A stretch of 64,000 nt of DNA from Gracilariopsis chorda (GCA_003194525.1 NBIV01000069.1:186001-250000), one strand, 5' to 3'; counted from the stretch's first letter, positions 10,673 through 21,914 are shown. The notes: generated by a model from the letters alone, not told the origin. Made by a program: numbers and translations.

Positions 10673-12000
10673 CGTGCGAATGCACTTGCAACTTGCGACA
10701 ACATCATGGTGTACTTATAGCGTACCTTTCCGGCACCGTAAGGGGGCGTATAACTTGTACCGGTCTTCTTTCGACGGGACGCGTATCGCGCACATCAATT
10801 CCCTTGTGATAGTTGCTGCAAAGGTGCTCAATAAGTACATCAGCTTGCCACCGAGAAAGCTTATTTTGTTCTGTTCATGGTACTCCTTTGCTTCGCAAGT
10901 GACTGCGAATCGGACTCAAGCTCACCTACAGTTGGTTTCTTTGCTCGACTTCCAAGGGCTTCCACAAACCCTTTCAACGTTTTCTGCCATTCTTCACAAC
11001 TCAGCTCCCGCTCATCAAACGGGTCGTCTCTGGCTGGGTTCCTTCTTCGCCTCTTCTTCAATGAAGAGGTCCACAGCATTTCACCGTAGCTTCCACGTCC
11101 GACGCAACTGAGCCTCTCCCCCAGAGCTAGGCTTTTTCAGAAGCATCCACGTCTCTGTGCACTAGAGTCTCATACCCAATGCCAAGGTTTTCAACATAAC
11201 CTTCACGTCTGTTGCGCGACCGAGCCACCTGTCATCACTGGGCGATGCTACCAGTGCAACAACTGGATATACTTTACAAGAACTGTCCTTCTGACCGGTC
11301 GATAGTCTCCTCTCACTTCTGCAGCTAACGCGTCACACTTGTTGATAAAGCGAACAAATGGTCGCAAGTCGACCCAACGGACGCAACAACGGAGATCCAA
11401 ACGATTGAAAATGCAGTACACGGCACCTTGACTCCAGCGGTCGCGATGTCTGTTTCAAAGCGTGCCGGACTAGGTGAACGAATCTAATGATTCCAACAAC
11501 GAAACAATTCAGTGACATTGTAGTCGACACCGAGTTTTTGATACTTGTACACTTGCATAGAAGACACAAAGTAAGCATTGAATGAAGAAAGCTTCTTGGA
11601 ATCGCCCTCCAAATCAGTTTCGAAGGCGTGGGGCGCATTTGGTGGCGTGTAAGATGCAAAAAAGGAACTGGCCCGGCTACGCGCAAATCATGTTCAAAGG
11701 GATAAGAGCCAACTATGACAAGGAACCAGCGCCAAGTGCTGTACGTAGCCGGCGAGATTGGTTGAAGAGAAGAGGATGGAAGAAACGCTCGAACAGTTTT
11801 TTGTACTGGACATTGTCATACTTCGCGCGGTAGCGTCTTGTTCGAGCACTGAAGTAGCCATTCGCGGTTGCCGTCTAAGGGCAAGAAAAAGCAGACGATA
11901 TAGTATCACAATGGCCTAGCATGTTTGGGCTGTTTACGGAAAGGAAGAAAGGGGCAGACGAGGTTCTTTCGAATGCAAACGGTACAAGTATTCTGCTCAA
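10673..12000. other. Stretch without a recognisable gene
   Basis: Both strands contain frames of 70-145 codons. The products are basic or mixed with no recognisable domain. A minus-strand segment around 11700-11850 encodes an RYRAKYDNVQYKKLFERF-like stretch that looks protein-like but lacks a continuous frame. Nothing can be named. Confidence 0.45.
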
Positions 12001-12417
12001 GAAAGCTATAGAATAGACGGGCACACTATTAATTTGCTGATAGTTCTATTGGAAAAGCATAGCGACGGTAGTGTTTGCGATATTGCTCGTGCAAAAGTTC
12101 TGTACGAAATGTCCGTCAACGAGGATGGGTCAATGGTGAATCTGGGTTTGTTGTTCATGAGCTGTGCACTGGGTTTTCCGGAGGACGTAAAGCATGGAGT
12201 GCATCGTTTTGTGAGTGCCCTAGAGGAGAGCGGGGATAACAGTGCAATGTTTTGCCTTGGCTTCGTGCTTGGTGGTATTGTTAGAGTTGGAGAAAATACG
12301 AAGTGTGATCGTAGTATTTGATAAGGCCCGTCAAGATAACGGACGAGATTTTGCCACGGACCCGCCTGAGAAGCTAGCTGCTTTCGAAGATTGTGAAAGG
12401 TATTATGCAGAATGATG
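12001..12417 (+). pseudogene. Sel1-like repeat protein remnant
   Basis: The frame at 12034-12321 encodes two imperfect helical repeats of the Sel1 type: A-VLYE...G-MVNLGLLF...G...DVK-GV-RF and SALEESG-NSAMFCLGFVL. The pattern A-x2-L-Y-x-x-A/S-x4-G-x-x-x-V-NLG is typical of Sel1 repeats, which are protein-interaction scaffolds. The first frame stops at 12321. The same repeat continues in another frame from about 12312 (VVFDKARQDNGRDFAT ... CERYYAE) to a TGA near 12417, so a frameshift has broken it. No credible start was found upstream. Confidence 0.5.
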
Positions 12418-13198
12418 AAGTGGTAGAGCGTCAAACGAGAAGGCCAGAGAGCTTCCAGGTATGCCGTGAAGTGAGTCTTTACTGTTCGCAAAATACTGTT
12501 CTCTGCGTACCCTCAATGGGTCATGGTGTTTTTGAATGAAGGTTCGTTGAAGCGTGCGATTTATGTTGACGTTGCAAAGGCGCACGGAGTGAACACTTGT
12601 ACCGGAGGGTAAAACCGCGTACGCGTCTCTACACAGACAACAATTCTCTACAAAGGTTACTTTGAAGCGAGCACGGGGAAGAATAAGATTGCAGTAATCG
12701 TTTGCGAGCAGTATAATACAGGTTTGGATGATTCATGTGGTCAAAAGGAGCCTATTTCCTTCGACCCTCTAACTCTACTAACTGGATTCTGTGTCGAAGG
12801 TCAGGGGCCCAGGGCAGGTCTATCTGCGTATCCCGTTGGATTTCTTCGGGTTCTCATCAGCTACACATATCGGCAAACGGATTAATGCAAGACTTGCAAC
12901 TTCCTTTTCTCGTGCGATCCATCTCAGTACTAGTCCAGCACGGAATCATATAGCACCGTCTAAACGCGTTACGAAATGTACAGCACCTTCCTATGTCCTC
13001 GCAGCTATTTCTGTAGTACTAGGCTACGTCACTACGACAGGCTACGATAGGATTATCTATTCACGTCAATGAAGAATGAAGCAGAAGACGTGTTTCGGAG
13101 GTGGTCAACTAGTTGCACAAAGTGAGTCATTGCCGTATATACGTAAGGTCTTGTGTGGCATTCGAAACAAGATACCCTCACATTTACCAGCATTGTGC
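12418..13198. other. Stretch without a recognisable gene
   Basis: A plus-strand frame at 12791-13072 could encode 93 residues with a hydrophobic segment near the end (YVLAAISVVLGYV), but it has no homologue I know and no promoter signal. Nothing else was seen. Confidence 0.45.
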
Positions 13199-14443
13199 TC
13201 AAATGCGTGCCAACCTTGACTGGAGCCGGGCCGTCTCTCCGTGCAGATGGTGCGACAAGTCCAGTTCCGGAACATGTGTGTCCTTTTCAAGAGGCTCAAA
13301 CATTTTCTTCACATCGCCGTCCCAAACATCCGAAACGGAGTGTGGTGACCATACAGCGTTTCGATGCTTCTCGATGAGAACCGCGCGCACACCCTTGACG
13401 AAATCATTGCGACGTATAAGCCTTGCAGTAAGTCTGAACTCCATTTTCAAACAGTCATCAAGCGACATTTCAGCCCCTCGTTTCAGTGCCTCAAACGCAA
13501 CTGCCACCGATATGGGACAGGCAACCAGCATCATTTGAAGTACATCTGCTGCAAAGTGGGAGAAAGGATGATGTGGAGAAGTGCGTATTCGTTTGAGATT
13601 TTCAATGATGTCCGAGACAGAGGGGAGCGTAAACAGTTGTCGTGCCGCATCGAGAAGAAATTGCATGCGTTTGGTGGGCGGTGTGTGCAGTTTGCAAAAC
13701 GTCTCAAGAATGGTTTCAATGTGGTGCTCGGACTGACGCTTTGTTTGTCGGAGAGATTTTAGGAGATGGGGAATGGCGGATGATGGCACGAAGTGGGTGG
13801 CTATGCCTGCGGAGACGAGTTGGTCGCCTTTCAGCCTGGCACCCGTAAGAGCGAGGTACAGTCCTAGACCCGGACTTAATCGGGGCAAAAAGTAGGACGC
13901 GCCAGCATCAGGATGGAAACCGAGATTTACTTCAGGCATAGCAAAAACGGAATGCTCTGTTGCAACGCGAAAGGGTGCATGTATAGAAAGTCCAGCACCA
14001 CCTCCCATGACAACCCCATCTAACAGTGCAACAAGCTGAGGCTCATGCAACGAAGCCAAAAGTGAGAAGAGGGAGTATTCTAGCCGGAAAAACTGATCTA
14101 CAAGCGAGTATCGATGGGATTCGGCGTGGAGACACATGGTTCGTATATCACCTCCAGCGCAGAACGCGCGCGTGGGTGTGGTGGACGTGAGCAGAATGAG
14201 CTTCAAGTTCTGATTCCGAGCGTTGGACACTCGGGCGTAAAGAGTGTTGCACATGGCAGTGGAGAGGGCGTGAAGCGATCTGGGGCGATTTAGGCATATT
14301 GTTGTGACGGTTGGGTTTTGCAGATCGGAACACTCAAGTAGCGGGGAAAGCAGGGAAGATGGCGTTGGTTGGGCGTTGGTGGTTAAGGCGAAGGTGACGA
14401 GATGGTGGTTGGATTCGATGTTGCAGAACTGCGGCACATTCAT
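13199..14443 (-). CDS. HIBCH: 3-hydroxyisobutyryl-CoA hydrolase-like protein (crotonase superfamily)
   Basis: The 414-residue protein has the full crotonase fold. NRPRSLHAL (52-60) is followed by the oxyanion-hole segment AFCAGGDIR (93-101), the second oxyanion loop GVVMGGGAGLSIH (143-155), and FAMPEVNLGFHPDAGASYFLPRL (167-189). That last segment carries the two acids used by this subfamily, Glu 171 and Asp 179. Length and the C-terminal half match HIBCH rather than enoyl-CoA hydratase. The enzyme hydrolyses 3-hydroxyisobutyryl-CoA in mitochondrial valine breakdown. The first 40 residues are poorly conserved and rich in Ser, Thr and Asn with few acids, so organelle import is possible. The ATG at 14443 is shared with a broken paralogue at 54974, whose upstream sequence is also similar. 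The frame is single-exon and intact. Confidence 0.88.
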   Translation of the reverse strand: MNVPQFCNIESNHHLVTFALTTNAQPTPSSLLSPLLECSDLQNPTVTTICLNRPRSLHALSTAMCNTLYARVSNARNQNLKLILLTSTTPTRAFCAGGDIRTMCLHAESHRYSLVDQFFRLEYSLFSLLASLHEPQLVALLDGVVMGGGAGLSIHAPFRVATEHSVFAMPEVNLGFHPDAGASYFLPRLSPGLGLYLALTGARLKGDQLVSAGIATHFVPSSAIPHLLKSLRQTKRQSEHHIETILETFCKLHTPPTKRMQFLLDAARQLFTLPSVSDIIENLKRIRTSPHHPFSHFAADVLQMMLVACPISVAVAFEALKRGAEMSLDDCLKMEFRLTARLIRRNDFVKGVRAVLIEKHRNAVWSPHSVSDVWDGDVKKMFEPLEKDTHVPELDLSHHLHGETARLQSRLARI

Positions 14444-15345
14444 ATGCGCATCCTTGCCTTCGAAGGCACATGTGTGTATGTTGGTAGCGGCAGGGGGGCT
14501 CGATGGACTTGACGCGTGGTGTGTCTCGTTCCGTTCACGCCGTGGTGAAGTTTAGCTAGATACCGGATCTAATTGGAGCGGAGATAAGGTGGACGTCATT
14601 TTAAAGGCGAACGTGAAGAAGCCATTGTGGTAACAAGGAACGACGTGGCGCTGACAAGCCAAACGAATAAATGAAAAACTAATCGAGTTTCATTCGTCAA
14701 CCACAGCAGTACAGTGCCAGCAATGAATGTTTATTCCACCACCCAATTCGTACACCTTTTGCATCGTTGGCGGGCACTTGTTATAAGAATGCGCTGGGGG
14801 CTCGACCCAAATTTTCGGACAACTGTCTCAGAAGGATTGGCAGCCAGCAGTTGTCCTCCTCCTGGCCTCCATGTTTCTCGGACAACGTTTGTATTAAGTA
14901 CCAACGGTAAAGGGTTATCCCTATACCCCCTTGGTATGATCATAGGTTGCCGCCGTCCTTGAAGCGAGCGTGCTTCACCGGATTGGTGGTCGTGTCATCC
15001 ACGGTAATCGGTGAGCTCTGTCCATCTGCGGGGGCGCCTCAACGTCGTTGCTGAAAGCCCAGCATCATGATGAACGTTACCAACAAGCATTGCGTACTTG
15101 GGACAAGCTGTTGCAGCCACTGCATCATGCTACCGCATCCGCATTACGATAACTCTTCTCTTACGTTTTGTTTTAACTCACAGAGCCCCATGTAGTCCGT
15201 ATCCAAACCGCCGCGCTTTCGCCAATGCTTTGCAATCATACAACTGGGCATGGAAGTCATCTTTGCAACTCCACTTCCAATCCTCTCAAGTCTCTCCGTG
15301 TCCGTCATTGGACACAGATCCTTTCGCGTACAGCCACATTTTTCT
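14444..15345. other. Stretch without a recognisable gene
   Basis: This holds the upstream flank of the hydrolase gene. Of it, roughly the first 60 bp are also present upstream of the pseudogene at 54974. Short frames of 60-90 codons on both strands have no recognisable product. Confidence 0.5.
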
Positions 15346-15484
15346 TGGTTGGATACCACGTAATTAACGTAAGCGCCTTCGCGCCGTATCGGTTTTCGCA
15401 CAGGGGCAACACCGATGCAGCATTCAATGAGCACAACGTCGCTAATGTCACCTTGTTAGGGCAGTGCCAACGATAACGGCGTCT

Positions 15485-15493
15485 CTATATAAG
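15485..15493 (+). promoter_or_regulatory. TATA box of the first cysteine-rich gene
   Basis: CTATATAAG lies about 130 bp before the ATG at 15624. The second paralogue has ATATAAAG at a similar distance. A further upstream block (15346-15450), containing GGATACCACGT and ACACCGATGCAGCATTC, is also shared with 17285-17385, so the promoter was duplicated with the gene. Confidence 0.7.
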
Positions 15494-15623
15494 CACGTCG
15501 AAGGGCGGAACACTGGCCCGCAACTGCATCGTTCGTGTCAAACCGTTCTTATCACTCACAGTTTTCTCTGCAGCTACCCTCACCACCGACAAAGTATCCT
15601 TCAACCGTGTTTTCTAACTCATC

Positions 15624-16061
15624 ATGTTTCCTAGAGTGATGATCGTGTTGGCGTTCTGCCTTACTGTCTGTCTTGCTAGACTTCCTGCCGACCCCGCATT
15701 TGAGGACTGCACGAGGCATCATTGCAGGAGAGGTACCGTCTGCGTCGAAACCATGAGCGGGGCGAGATGCATTTGGAGAAATCCTTGCGGCTGTTCAAGG
15801 TTGTACAGTCCGGTTTGCTGCAAGACGCCCCATGGCTACAAGACCAAGAGAAATGAATGCATGTGCCGGTGCATTACCGGTGGATTGGTGTCGAGCTATG
15901 AACCTTGTTCCCCGCCGTCGGGATGCTCGTGTAAGAAAGTATACGGCCCCGTTTGTTGTAAGGTGAAGGAAGGCATTTTCACAGCTGGCAACAAGTGTTA
16001 TTGCCGCTGTCACAAAGGCGTTGTCGTCGACAGGGGATGCGTGATCCCTTCGTTCGATTAG
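15624..16061 (+). CDS. Secreted cysteine-rich protein, follistatin/Kazal-like, copy 1
   Basis: The 145-residue product starts with a signal peptide (residues 1-19, hydrophobic core MIVLAFCLTVCLA). A short four-cysteine module follows (C29, C34, C40, C49; spacing C-x4-C-x5-C-x8-C) that resembles the follistatin N-terminal module. Two Kazal-like modules come next at about 55-95 and 101-139, each built as C-x-C-x3-[LV]-Y-x-PVCC ... N-x-C-x-C-x-C. The paired Cys in PVCC and the C-x-C-x-C run differ from a classical Kazal inhibitor, so protease inhibition is only a possibility. The paralogue at 17560 keeps all the cysteines at the same positions. The start is fixed by the signal peptide and by the TCTAACTCAT-ATG-like context shared with copy 2. 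It is likely an extracellular or cell-wall-associated defence-type protein (inference). Confidence 0.82.
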   Translation: MFPRVMIVLAFCLTVCLARLPADPAFEDCTRHHCRRGTVCVETMSGARCIWRNPCGCSRLYSPVCCKTPHGYKTKRNECMCRCITGGLVSSYEPCSPPSGCSCKKVYGPVCCKVKEGIFTAGNKCYCRCHKGVVVDRGCVIPSFD

Positions 16062-17284
16062 AAATCCCAGTTCCCTTGGACAGAATGACTGCTGGTTTTT
16101 TTTTTTGTTTTATCGAATTATCTGCTTTGATCGCCATTGAGATGTCGAATTTCTTCGACATCTCTCGGAAATGTAGTTATAGAAACGAAAATAGCATTTG
16201 TTCTTTGTGTAAAGCGATGTTCTGAAAAGGCCGTCTTCCCCCTTCCTCTTTCGCAAATGGATCGCACTTGGAGTAATTAAATAAAAGCAAATAATCTTGA
16301 ATAACACCAATTGCGAATCTGGAAATGCGGTTATAGCCGTCACAAAATCGAAAAATGGATAGTACCAAGGGTAATTCTGGCGGTATGTGTGGACTCCACA
16401 CTGTGGAGAATGCAAGCATGGAATTTGTGAGAAATATGGAGAGCAGCCTTGAAAGAGAGATTGTCAGCGTTAGCAAGAACATTTTCGAATTGAACTCTGG
16501 TGTGTTTGCACTTGCTGAAACGTCTCAGCTTGGAATTTGTACTCTGGTCTGCGTCATGGACCATAACCGTCCGAAATTCGAGCAATAGCAACTTTGCGGT
16601 GAAATAAGAGGTTGGAAAGCGAAAGAAACATAAGCGTCTGATTGCGGGACAATAGTGGCTCGTGGACGACACACCCTTCCAATCTCTTGCAGGCCCCAGC
16701 GCCGTGCAATCTTTTCTTCATCATCAAAATCCCTCCTTTCAATAATAACAACCACTTTCATATAAATGCCATACCATTATCAACGATGACTGTGGTTGAA
16801 ACCTCACCATTGGCAGCTGTTCCATTTCCTCCGCCTTTTTCTACCTGAGCATGTTTCATGTAACGATGTTGTCGTATGATCAATTTTTGCATGCATTGTC
16901 CGAGCTTGGCCCACTGGTTTGGTGGATATGTCTCTCACGATGATCAGCTTGTGAGCTCTGCCAGTGTGCGCGTGAGCTTTGAGCGCTGCGACGTACGTCC
17001 AACACCTGCATTGCTAATGAGCACCAAATGATTCCAGTTCACAAATGATGATGCATGTTAGATATCATTCAATTGCCTTTACATCATGAATAATCAAGTC
17101 TCCGTTACACTCGGTTTGATTCTCACAACCGTGAGTAAATGCGTCATATAAACGAACAGGCCGAGATCTGGATGGCCGTGATTCTTGGCCAGGCCTTGTA
17201 ATCATGGAACTTGACAGGAATTATTTCACCAACATCCGTGTCCCATCATTAACAAAAGCTCCACGTAAACGTAACAACAATACT
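16062..17284. other. Intergenic stretch between the two cysteine-rich genes
   Basis: Short frames only, up to about 110 codons, with no recognisable product. The last part leads into the duplicated promoter block of the second gene. Confidence 0.5.
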
Positions 17285-17434
17285 CTTTGCTGGATACCAC
17301 GTTATTGACGCATTAGCGTTTGCTCCGGACAGCTACAGCAAAATCGACGACACCGATGCAGCATTCTTTATGCAGGATATTGCTAATGGAAGGTTTTCGC
17401 ATCCTCAAGTGCCAAGACGAGATATCAACAGAGC

Positions 17435-17443
17435 CATATAAAG
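17435..17443 (+). promoter_or_regulatory. TATA box of the second cysteine-rich gene
   Basis: CATATAAAG lies about 120 bp before the ATG at 17560, at nearly the same spacing as in the first copy, within a duplicated upstream region. Confidence 0.65.
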
Positions 17444-17559
17444 AATTTTGAAAGGCCACAGGGTACGACACAGCTCATCAACCCTCTCAGTCCATTCGCA
17501 TAGGCCACGTTACCCTCTACCAAACTCAATCTCCGAACTCTTCTCTTCTCTAACTCATT

Positions 17560-18015
17560 ATGATTTCCCGAGTATTGCTCTTCTTGGCACTGTGCCTTAC
17601 TGTCTCCGTCGCTATGGATATGCCGTATCCAGCATCCTTGAGTTGCATAAAGCTACCTTGCAGGAATGGTTTCATTTGTGTCGATTCCACGGCTGGACCG
17701 CTTTGTATTCCTTATAATCCATGCGGATGTTCAAGAGTGTATCGACCGGTTTGCTGCAAGACGCTATCGGGATTCGAGAGTAAGTCAAACGCCTGCCTTT
17801 GCAGGTGCGCTACTGGCGGAAAGGTGTATTATGCGGGAGAACCTTGTTATCCCACAGGATGCGTGTGCAAGAAGATATACGCACCCGTTTGTTGCATGGT
17901 GAAAGAAGGTATTTTCACAGCCGGTAACAGGTGTGAGTGCGGCTGCCATAAAGGTCAGATCGTAAGTGGGGGTTGCGTGATTCCTTCGTTCCGCCGAAGT
18001 CGCCAGCTGAATTAG
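17560..18015 (+). CDS. Secreted cysteine-rich protein, follistatin/Kazal-like, copy 2
   Basis: The 151-residue paralogue of 15624-16061 has a signal peptide (1-18, LLFLALCLTVSVA), the four-cysteine module (C29, C34, C40, C49) and two Kazal-like modules with the same cysteine positions up to C139. Conserved blocks are NPCGCSR-Y-PVCCKT, CKK-Y-PVCC-VKEGIFTAGN and GGCVIPSF. The interior of each module has diverged strongly while cysteines and the PVCC cores are kept, which suggests selection on the fold. It has six extra basic or polar residues at the C-terminus. The pair is in tandem, same strand, about 1.9 kb apart, and the duplication includes the promoter. Confidence 0.82.
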   Translation: MISRVLLFLALCLTVSVAMDMPYPASLSCIKLPCRNGFICVDSTAGPLCIPYNPCGCSRVYRPVCCKTLSGFESKSNACLCRCATGGKVYYAGEPCYPTGCVCKKIYAPVCCMVKEGIFTAGNRCECGCHKGQIVSGGCVIPSFRRSRQLN

Positions 18016-20410
18016 TCGAAACACAGCTTTTTCCTTGGTTTGACTTTTTCCCCATTAACAGCTTTGATCTTTCTTAGAAACGCAATTTTCAACTACGCCA
18101 AGGCCCATTAGTGCATAACGAATAATTTCTTCGATATATACGTATGGGAATTTGCCATGTGCTTCAGAGAATGTATGTGGTAGATTCATACTTATAAGTG
18201 GAGTTGTTCGAAGCTGTGGTTCATCTTAAAGACTGCTATTTATCCGTCCAGTTTCACTCTTTAGAAGCTCAGGATGAAGAAGATCTCGTCCATGACTTGC
18301 GTCTCTTAACTTGTTTTCCGAGTGAACACAAGGAATAAAGAAATTGATCTTTGCGTTGACCTTTCACTCTTTAATGCGATTCTCACTTCTTCCTCCGTGA
18401 ATCGGTAACCTCACCATTAGCTCTACGATTTCACCTCTCCTTTTACACCGCCATAGACCGCATTTTTCTCCTTGCCCTGTACCGATTTAGATTAAAATCA
18501 TAGCTCCAACGTCACTTAGACTTCTTTAAGATCTCTTTGTCTAATAACATGCAATAACTCCAGATGTGATACTCCAAAGGCGACACATAAATGGGGGTTT
18601 AAGATTGCTAGGATCCTCTCAGAAGGTGCAGTTGCGCATTATATACTTGGAAGAGCATAATGTACTATCATCCCGGCAGCTATGAACCATAAAATATATT
18701 TTCAGTGATTGGGTTTTGAATGCATTGCACTTGCTGCAATATAGTAACACCTGTTCAGTGCTACGTCCACTTGATCACTCAAGTAGACGACCGCTCAGTT
18801 AGTATACGTAGAGAGCTCACTGTTGGATTGAAGCTCTCGTTGGTTCCAGTCATCGACAGTGTGTCGGTCCTGGTTCTGGTAAAGATGTTCAGTACCAGTC
18901 TACTCCAGCCTTCACTATCTTACACCTGCCCTCAATCTGCTCATATAACTCTGCTTTATTGTGATAGTCTTCTATATGCCTGTTTTTGCACCTTAAGGAA
19001 TTGGAATAGATGCATTTCTGACGTTTAAGGTAAACAAACTTCGGTATCTCTCATATTCTGAAACAGGCTGGTGTGAAGACGGGGAAGGTCCTGTTGTTAC
19101 ATATACGTCCAGAAAATGTTTTGTTTTCTTATCCTTACTTTCGTGGTGGTGGTTGTTGTTTATTATGGGCCCTCATGCTTAATTGCTGCATGATGGGTAG
19201 AAGTATCGTTCTAGAAATACTTCTCTTTCTGCAGGAAACCAAGAAACTTGTTTGGCCACTGCCTAATTATATCTCTGAACGACTTTTCCCCTTCCCTCAC
19301 GTGAACTAGGAATATGTTCTCTTCTTGTTTGGTTGATCACCCGGCATCGTAAAACGTAATGCTCTACGGTCTTCTTCGTTGTTGTAGTTGCTCTATATTA
19401 CGTTCAGGATAATTGGCATATCACAAAAACAGGCATCCAACAGTCTTCAGAGCTGAGAGGGGGAATGTTGCCTTTGGGTTGCTCCTTCATGCCGAAGAAA
19501 CTATGCTTACGCAGAAATGTTCTATTCTTTCTACCCTAGAGATGTCCCACCGCACTGTTTCATTCGTAAAAAATTGTCCATGCCTCTTTCTGATATTTCA
19601 AGGAAGGAAAAAGAAGATTATTTGATCATGATGGTTCAAGGCCAAAGCATGTAGTGAGCAGGCGATCGGGCCTTGTCCACCGTCATCGAACTGGACGCTA
19701 TCATCTCGAAAGGGTATGCTTGCTCTGTAGTTTGTTCCGAACGCACTCAGATCTGTGTACCCTCCCACATCTCCTTGGTGTAGCTCTATCTTCAATGATT
19801 TCGCTGTGAGCTGTAGGTAACCCTTAGTGCCTGAAGCTCGAGGCATAATTCGAAATCTGCCATCGCACTATTTCCGTCAAACAAATAAAAAAAGATCACG
19901 ACCCAAAGAGAACAATAATGTTTCAAAACGAAGTGGATGAAAGAAGGGGGGGAGACAGTGTTCCTGCTTTCTGAATATTGATGAGCTGTCATACTTTGAC
20001 AAGAACATCACCTCTGCAAACGCACGTCATTTTTTGGAAAATGTCCATAAAGTCGATGCCGCCAAAAAAAGGAAAAAAAGAAGTGTAACTGATCTGCAAT
20101 TCGATACTGAAGAGCTTCCATGTTCAGCTGGACGTTACGCCTGGTTCGAACAAGATGTGCGCCTAGTAAACAACCAAGCTCCTCCTTTCGGTATTTTGTT
20201 CGAAGGACATCTTGTGCCAGACACAAGCGCCATTTCATATTCGTTGTCATTACTGAACAGATTCCATCTCTATAGGCCGCATCAATCGACAGGAAGCCAC
20301 TTCCCCTTTCACACCAACCCGCTACATGGCTCTGTATGCAACCTATCCTTGATGCGAATCATCAAAAGGAAAACAGCGCAGCTTCCACATAGCTTTCTCT
20401 CTACACCACA
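18016..20410. other. Long stretch without a recognisable gene
   Basis: Several frames of 60-155 codons exist on both strands but none has a domain, signal peptide with promoter, or paralogue. The longest (20034-20498, plus) overlaps the promoter of the next gene, contains Lys-rich and mixed sequence, and is probably chance. Confidence 0.5.
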
Positions 20411-20419
20411 CTATATAAG
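20411..20419 (+). promoter_or_regulatory. TATA box of the orphan secreted protein gene
   Basis: CTATATAAG lies about 95 bp before the ATG at 20514 and is identical to the box of the gene at 15624. Confidence 0.65.
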
Positions 20420-20513
20420 AACTGAAGTCAACCACAACTTCCCGCCTCCTATATTGTGCTCATTGTCAAAACCAATACCATCCGGTACCCTCAAATAGAC
20501 CATTCCCATCAAC

Positions 20514-21116
20514 ATGCGCTACCTTATCCCTGCTATCGCTCTGCTCTTTCTCAGATGCCATGTCGCGGCAGGTGCTGAGAGCTGCACTAATCCCCTTCCC
20601 TTCCCCTCAGATATCGTACGCCGTACCTTTTCCCGCTATACCCCTTGCGGACCCGGCCCTATACAGGTCACGGAGACGGCCATGGCCTTTCGAACGCACG
20701 TGATATACCGTCCCCGTGGGCATGACTACAAAGAGCTACCCAATGGGCGATTCGCCTGTATGCCAAAGTACATCCTAAGGCTAACTGCTTCTCACTACTC
20801 GCCACTGCTTGAGGTTTACCCATACGTAGAAGACCCCGACTCTCGCAATTTGAACGACATCTACCGTTTCTGCAGGAATGTGGAAAAGACAAAGAAGAGC
20901 GTTTACGAACCGTGGGGAGCCAACAGGCAAAAATATATCGATGGCATGCGGACCATGGTTGCCGGCGTGAAGCATGTCAAAGATTGGGGCTGCCTTCTTG
21001 ACAAAACTAGTGGCCGAGATGTTTGGACGGAAAGAACTTTCGGGAACTATGATGCTGGTGGTATTGTGACGTACCTGTTGGGTGTGGCTTACAACAACGG
21101 CTTCTGTGGGGAATAG
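20514..21116 (+). CDS. Orphan secreted six-cysteine protein
   Basis: The 200-residue protein begins with a clear signal peptide (about residues 1-20, LIPAIALLFLRCHVAAG). The mature part has six cysteines, C24, C45, C82, C120, C160 and C198, at fairly even spacing, suggesting three disulfides. It is rich in Tyr, Arg and Pro, ends with NNGFCGE and has no membrane segment after the signal. I do not recognise the family. The gene has a well-placed TATA box. Single-exon, same strand as the two cysteine-rich genes but unrelated in sequence. Confidence 0.75.
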   Translation: MRYLIPAIALLFLRCHVAAGAESCTNPLPFPSDIVRRTFSRYTPCGPGPIQVTETAMAFRTHVIYRPRGHDYKELPNGRFACMPKYILRLTASHYSPLLEVYPYVEDPDSRNLNDIYRFCRNVEKTKKSVYEPWGANRQKYIDGMRTMVAGVKHVKDWGCLLDKTSGRDVWTERTFGNYDAGGIVTYLLGVAYNNGFCGE

Positions 21117-21757
21117 TGATCCTCGCTGATAATGTTTGATCTCACACGTGGCCGGCTCTTCCAACTTCACCGTCGCGAGAATCTGCTCATCGTATTCTTC
21201 CACCTTTTGAGTCGTTCTCACACGCTTAGTTCGCATATTTTCACTCAAAACATTGGCCCGTGGTTGAGAATCAGATATTACACTCTGCAGCGATATTAAA
21301 CTCTTCAAGGATATTTTTTCTATGCGTATGTATTTCAAAGAAGATTGCTATTATTGGCCTGGTTTCAGAATGCACGATTGCAGCCAAGGTTAAACACCCA
21401 CTATGATACGCTCCGATTAAAATCTGGTGGAAAGGCTATGCGTTTGTATGGAAGGAAAAAGGTTCTCAGGTCTCTATCAGTAGTTTACTTGTCACACTCT
21501 TTGTCTGAATCTTTTATACAATTATCTCATTAAACTAAACTGTAAGTTATCTGATCCCGTTTGCCGTCAAGTGCAACTCCAATAAGCTGGTGACATCTTT
21601 CATTGCGCCAAATACCTCTGGCATTGTACGATATGGAGTTGCCTCATCATTGAGACTACATGCGCACCGTGCAGAAGCTTGCGCATATGCGTACCATGCT
21701 TTACCTTTTCTTGAAACTGGAATTTTGGAATACTATTCCAACCTTGACAGAGATTGG
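21117..21757. other. Stretch without a recognisable gene
   Basis: Only short frames; the longest minus frame overlaps the preceding gene. Nothing recognised. Confidence 0.5.
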
Positions 21758-21762
21758 CTAGA

Positions 21763-21914
21763 CTTTCTCCATTCTCCAATCCCAGTCATACATAACCCTT
21801 AAGAGAGGGAAAAGTGACCACAATAAACTATGGCTCAGCCCTTCGGGCTGAGCTCATCCCCCTGCTAGCCTTTCTCCATTCTCCAATCCAAGTCATACAT
21901 AACCCTTAAGAGAG
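21763..21914. repeat. 45-bp direct repeat flanking a perfect hairpin
   Basis: The segments 21763-21807 and 21870-21914 (both starting CTTTCTCCATTCTCCAATCC) differ at one base. Between them lies 62 bp containing a perfect 9-bp hairpin: GCTCAGCCC at 21833-21841 and GGGCTGAGC at 21845-21853, with loop TTC. It may be a small insertion that duplicated its flank, or a local duplication. Confidence 0.75.

Noticed and set aside
15795-16013. Antisense frames across the cysteine-rich genes (15795-16013 and 17785-18024)
   Set aside because: Shadows of the conserved coding sequence on the other strand.
20034-20498. A 154-codon plus frame just before the orphan secreted gene
   Set aside because: It runs through the TATA box and leader of the next gene and has mixed, unstructured composition.
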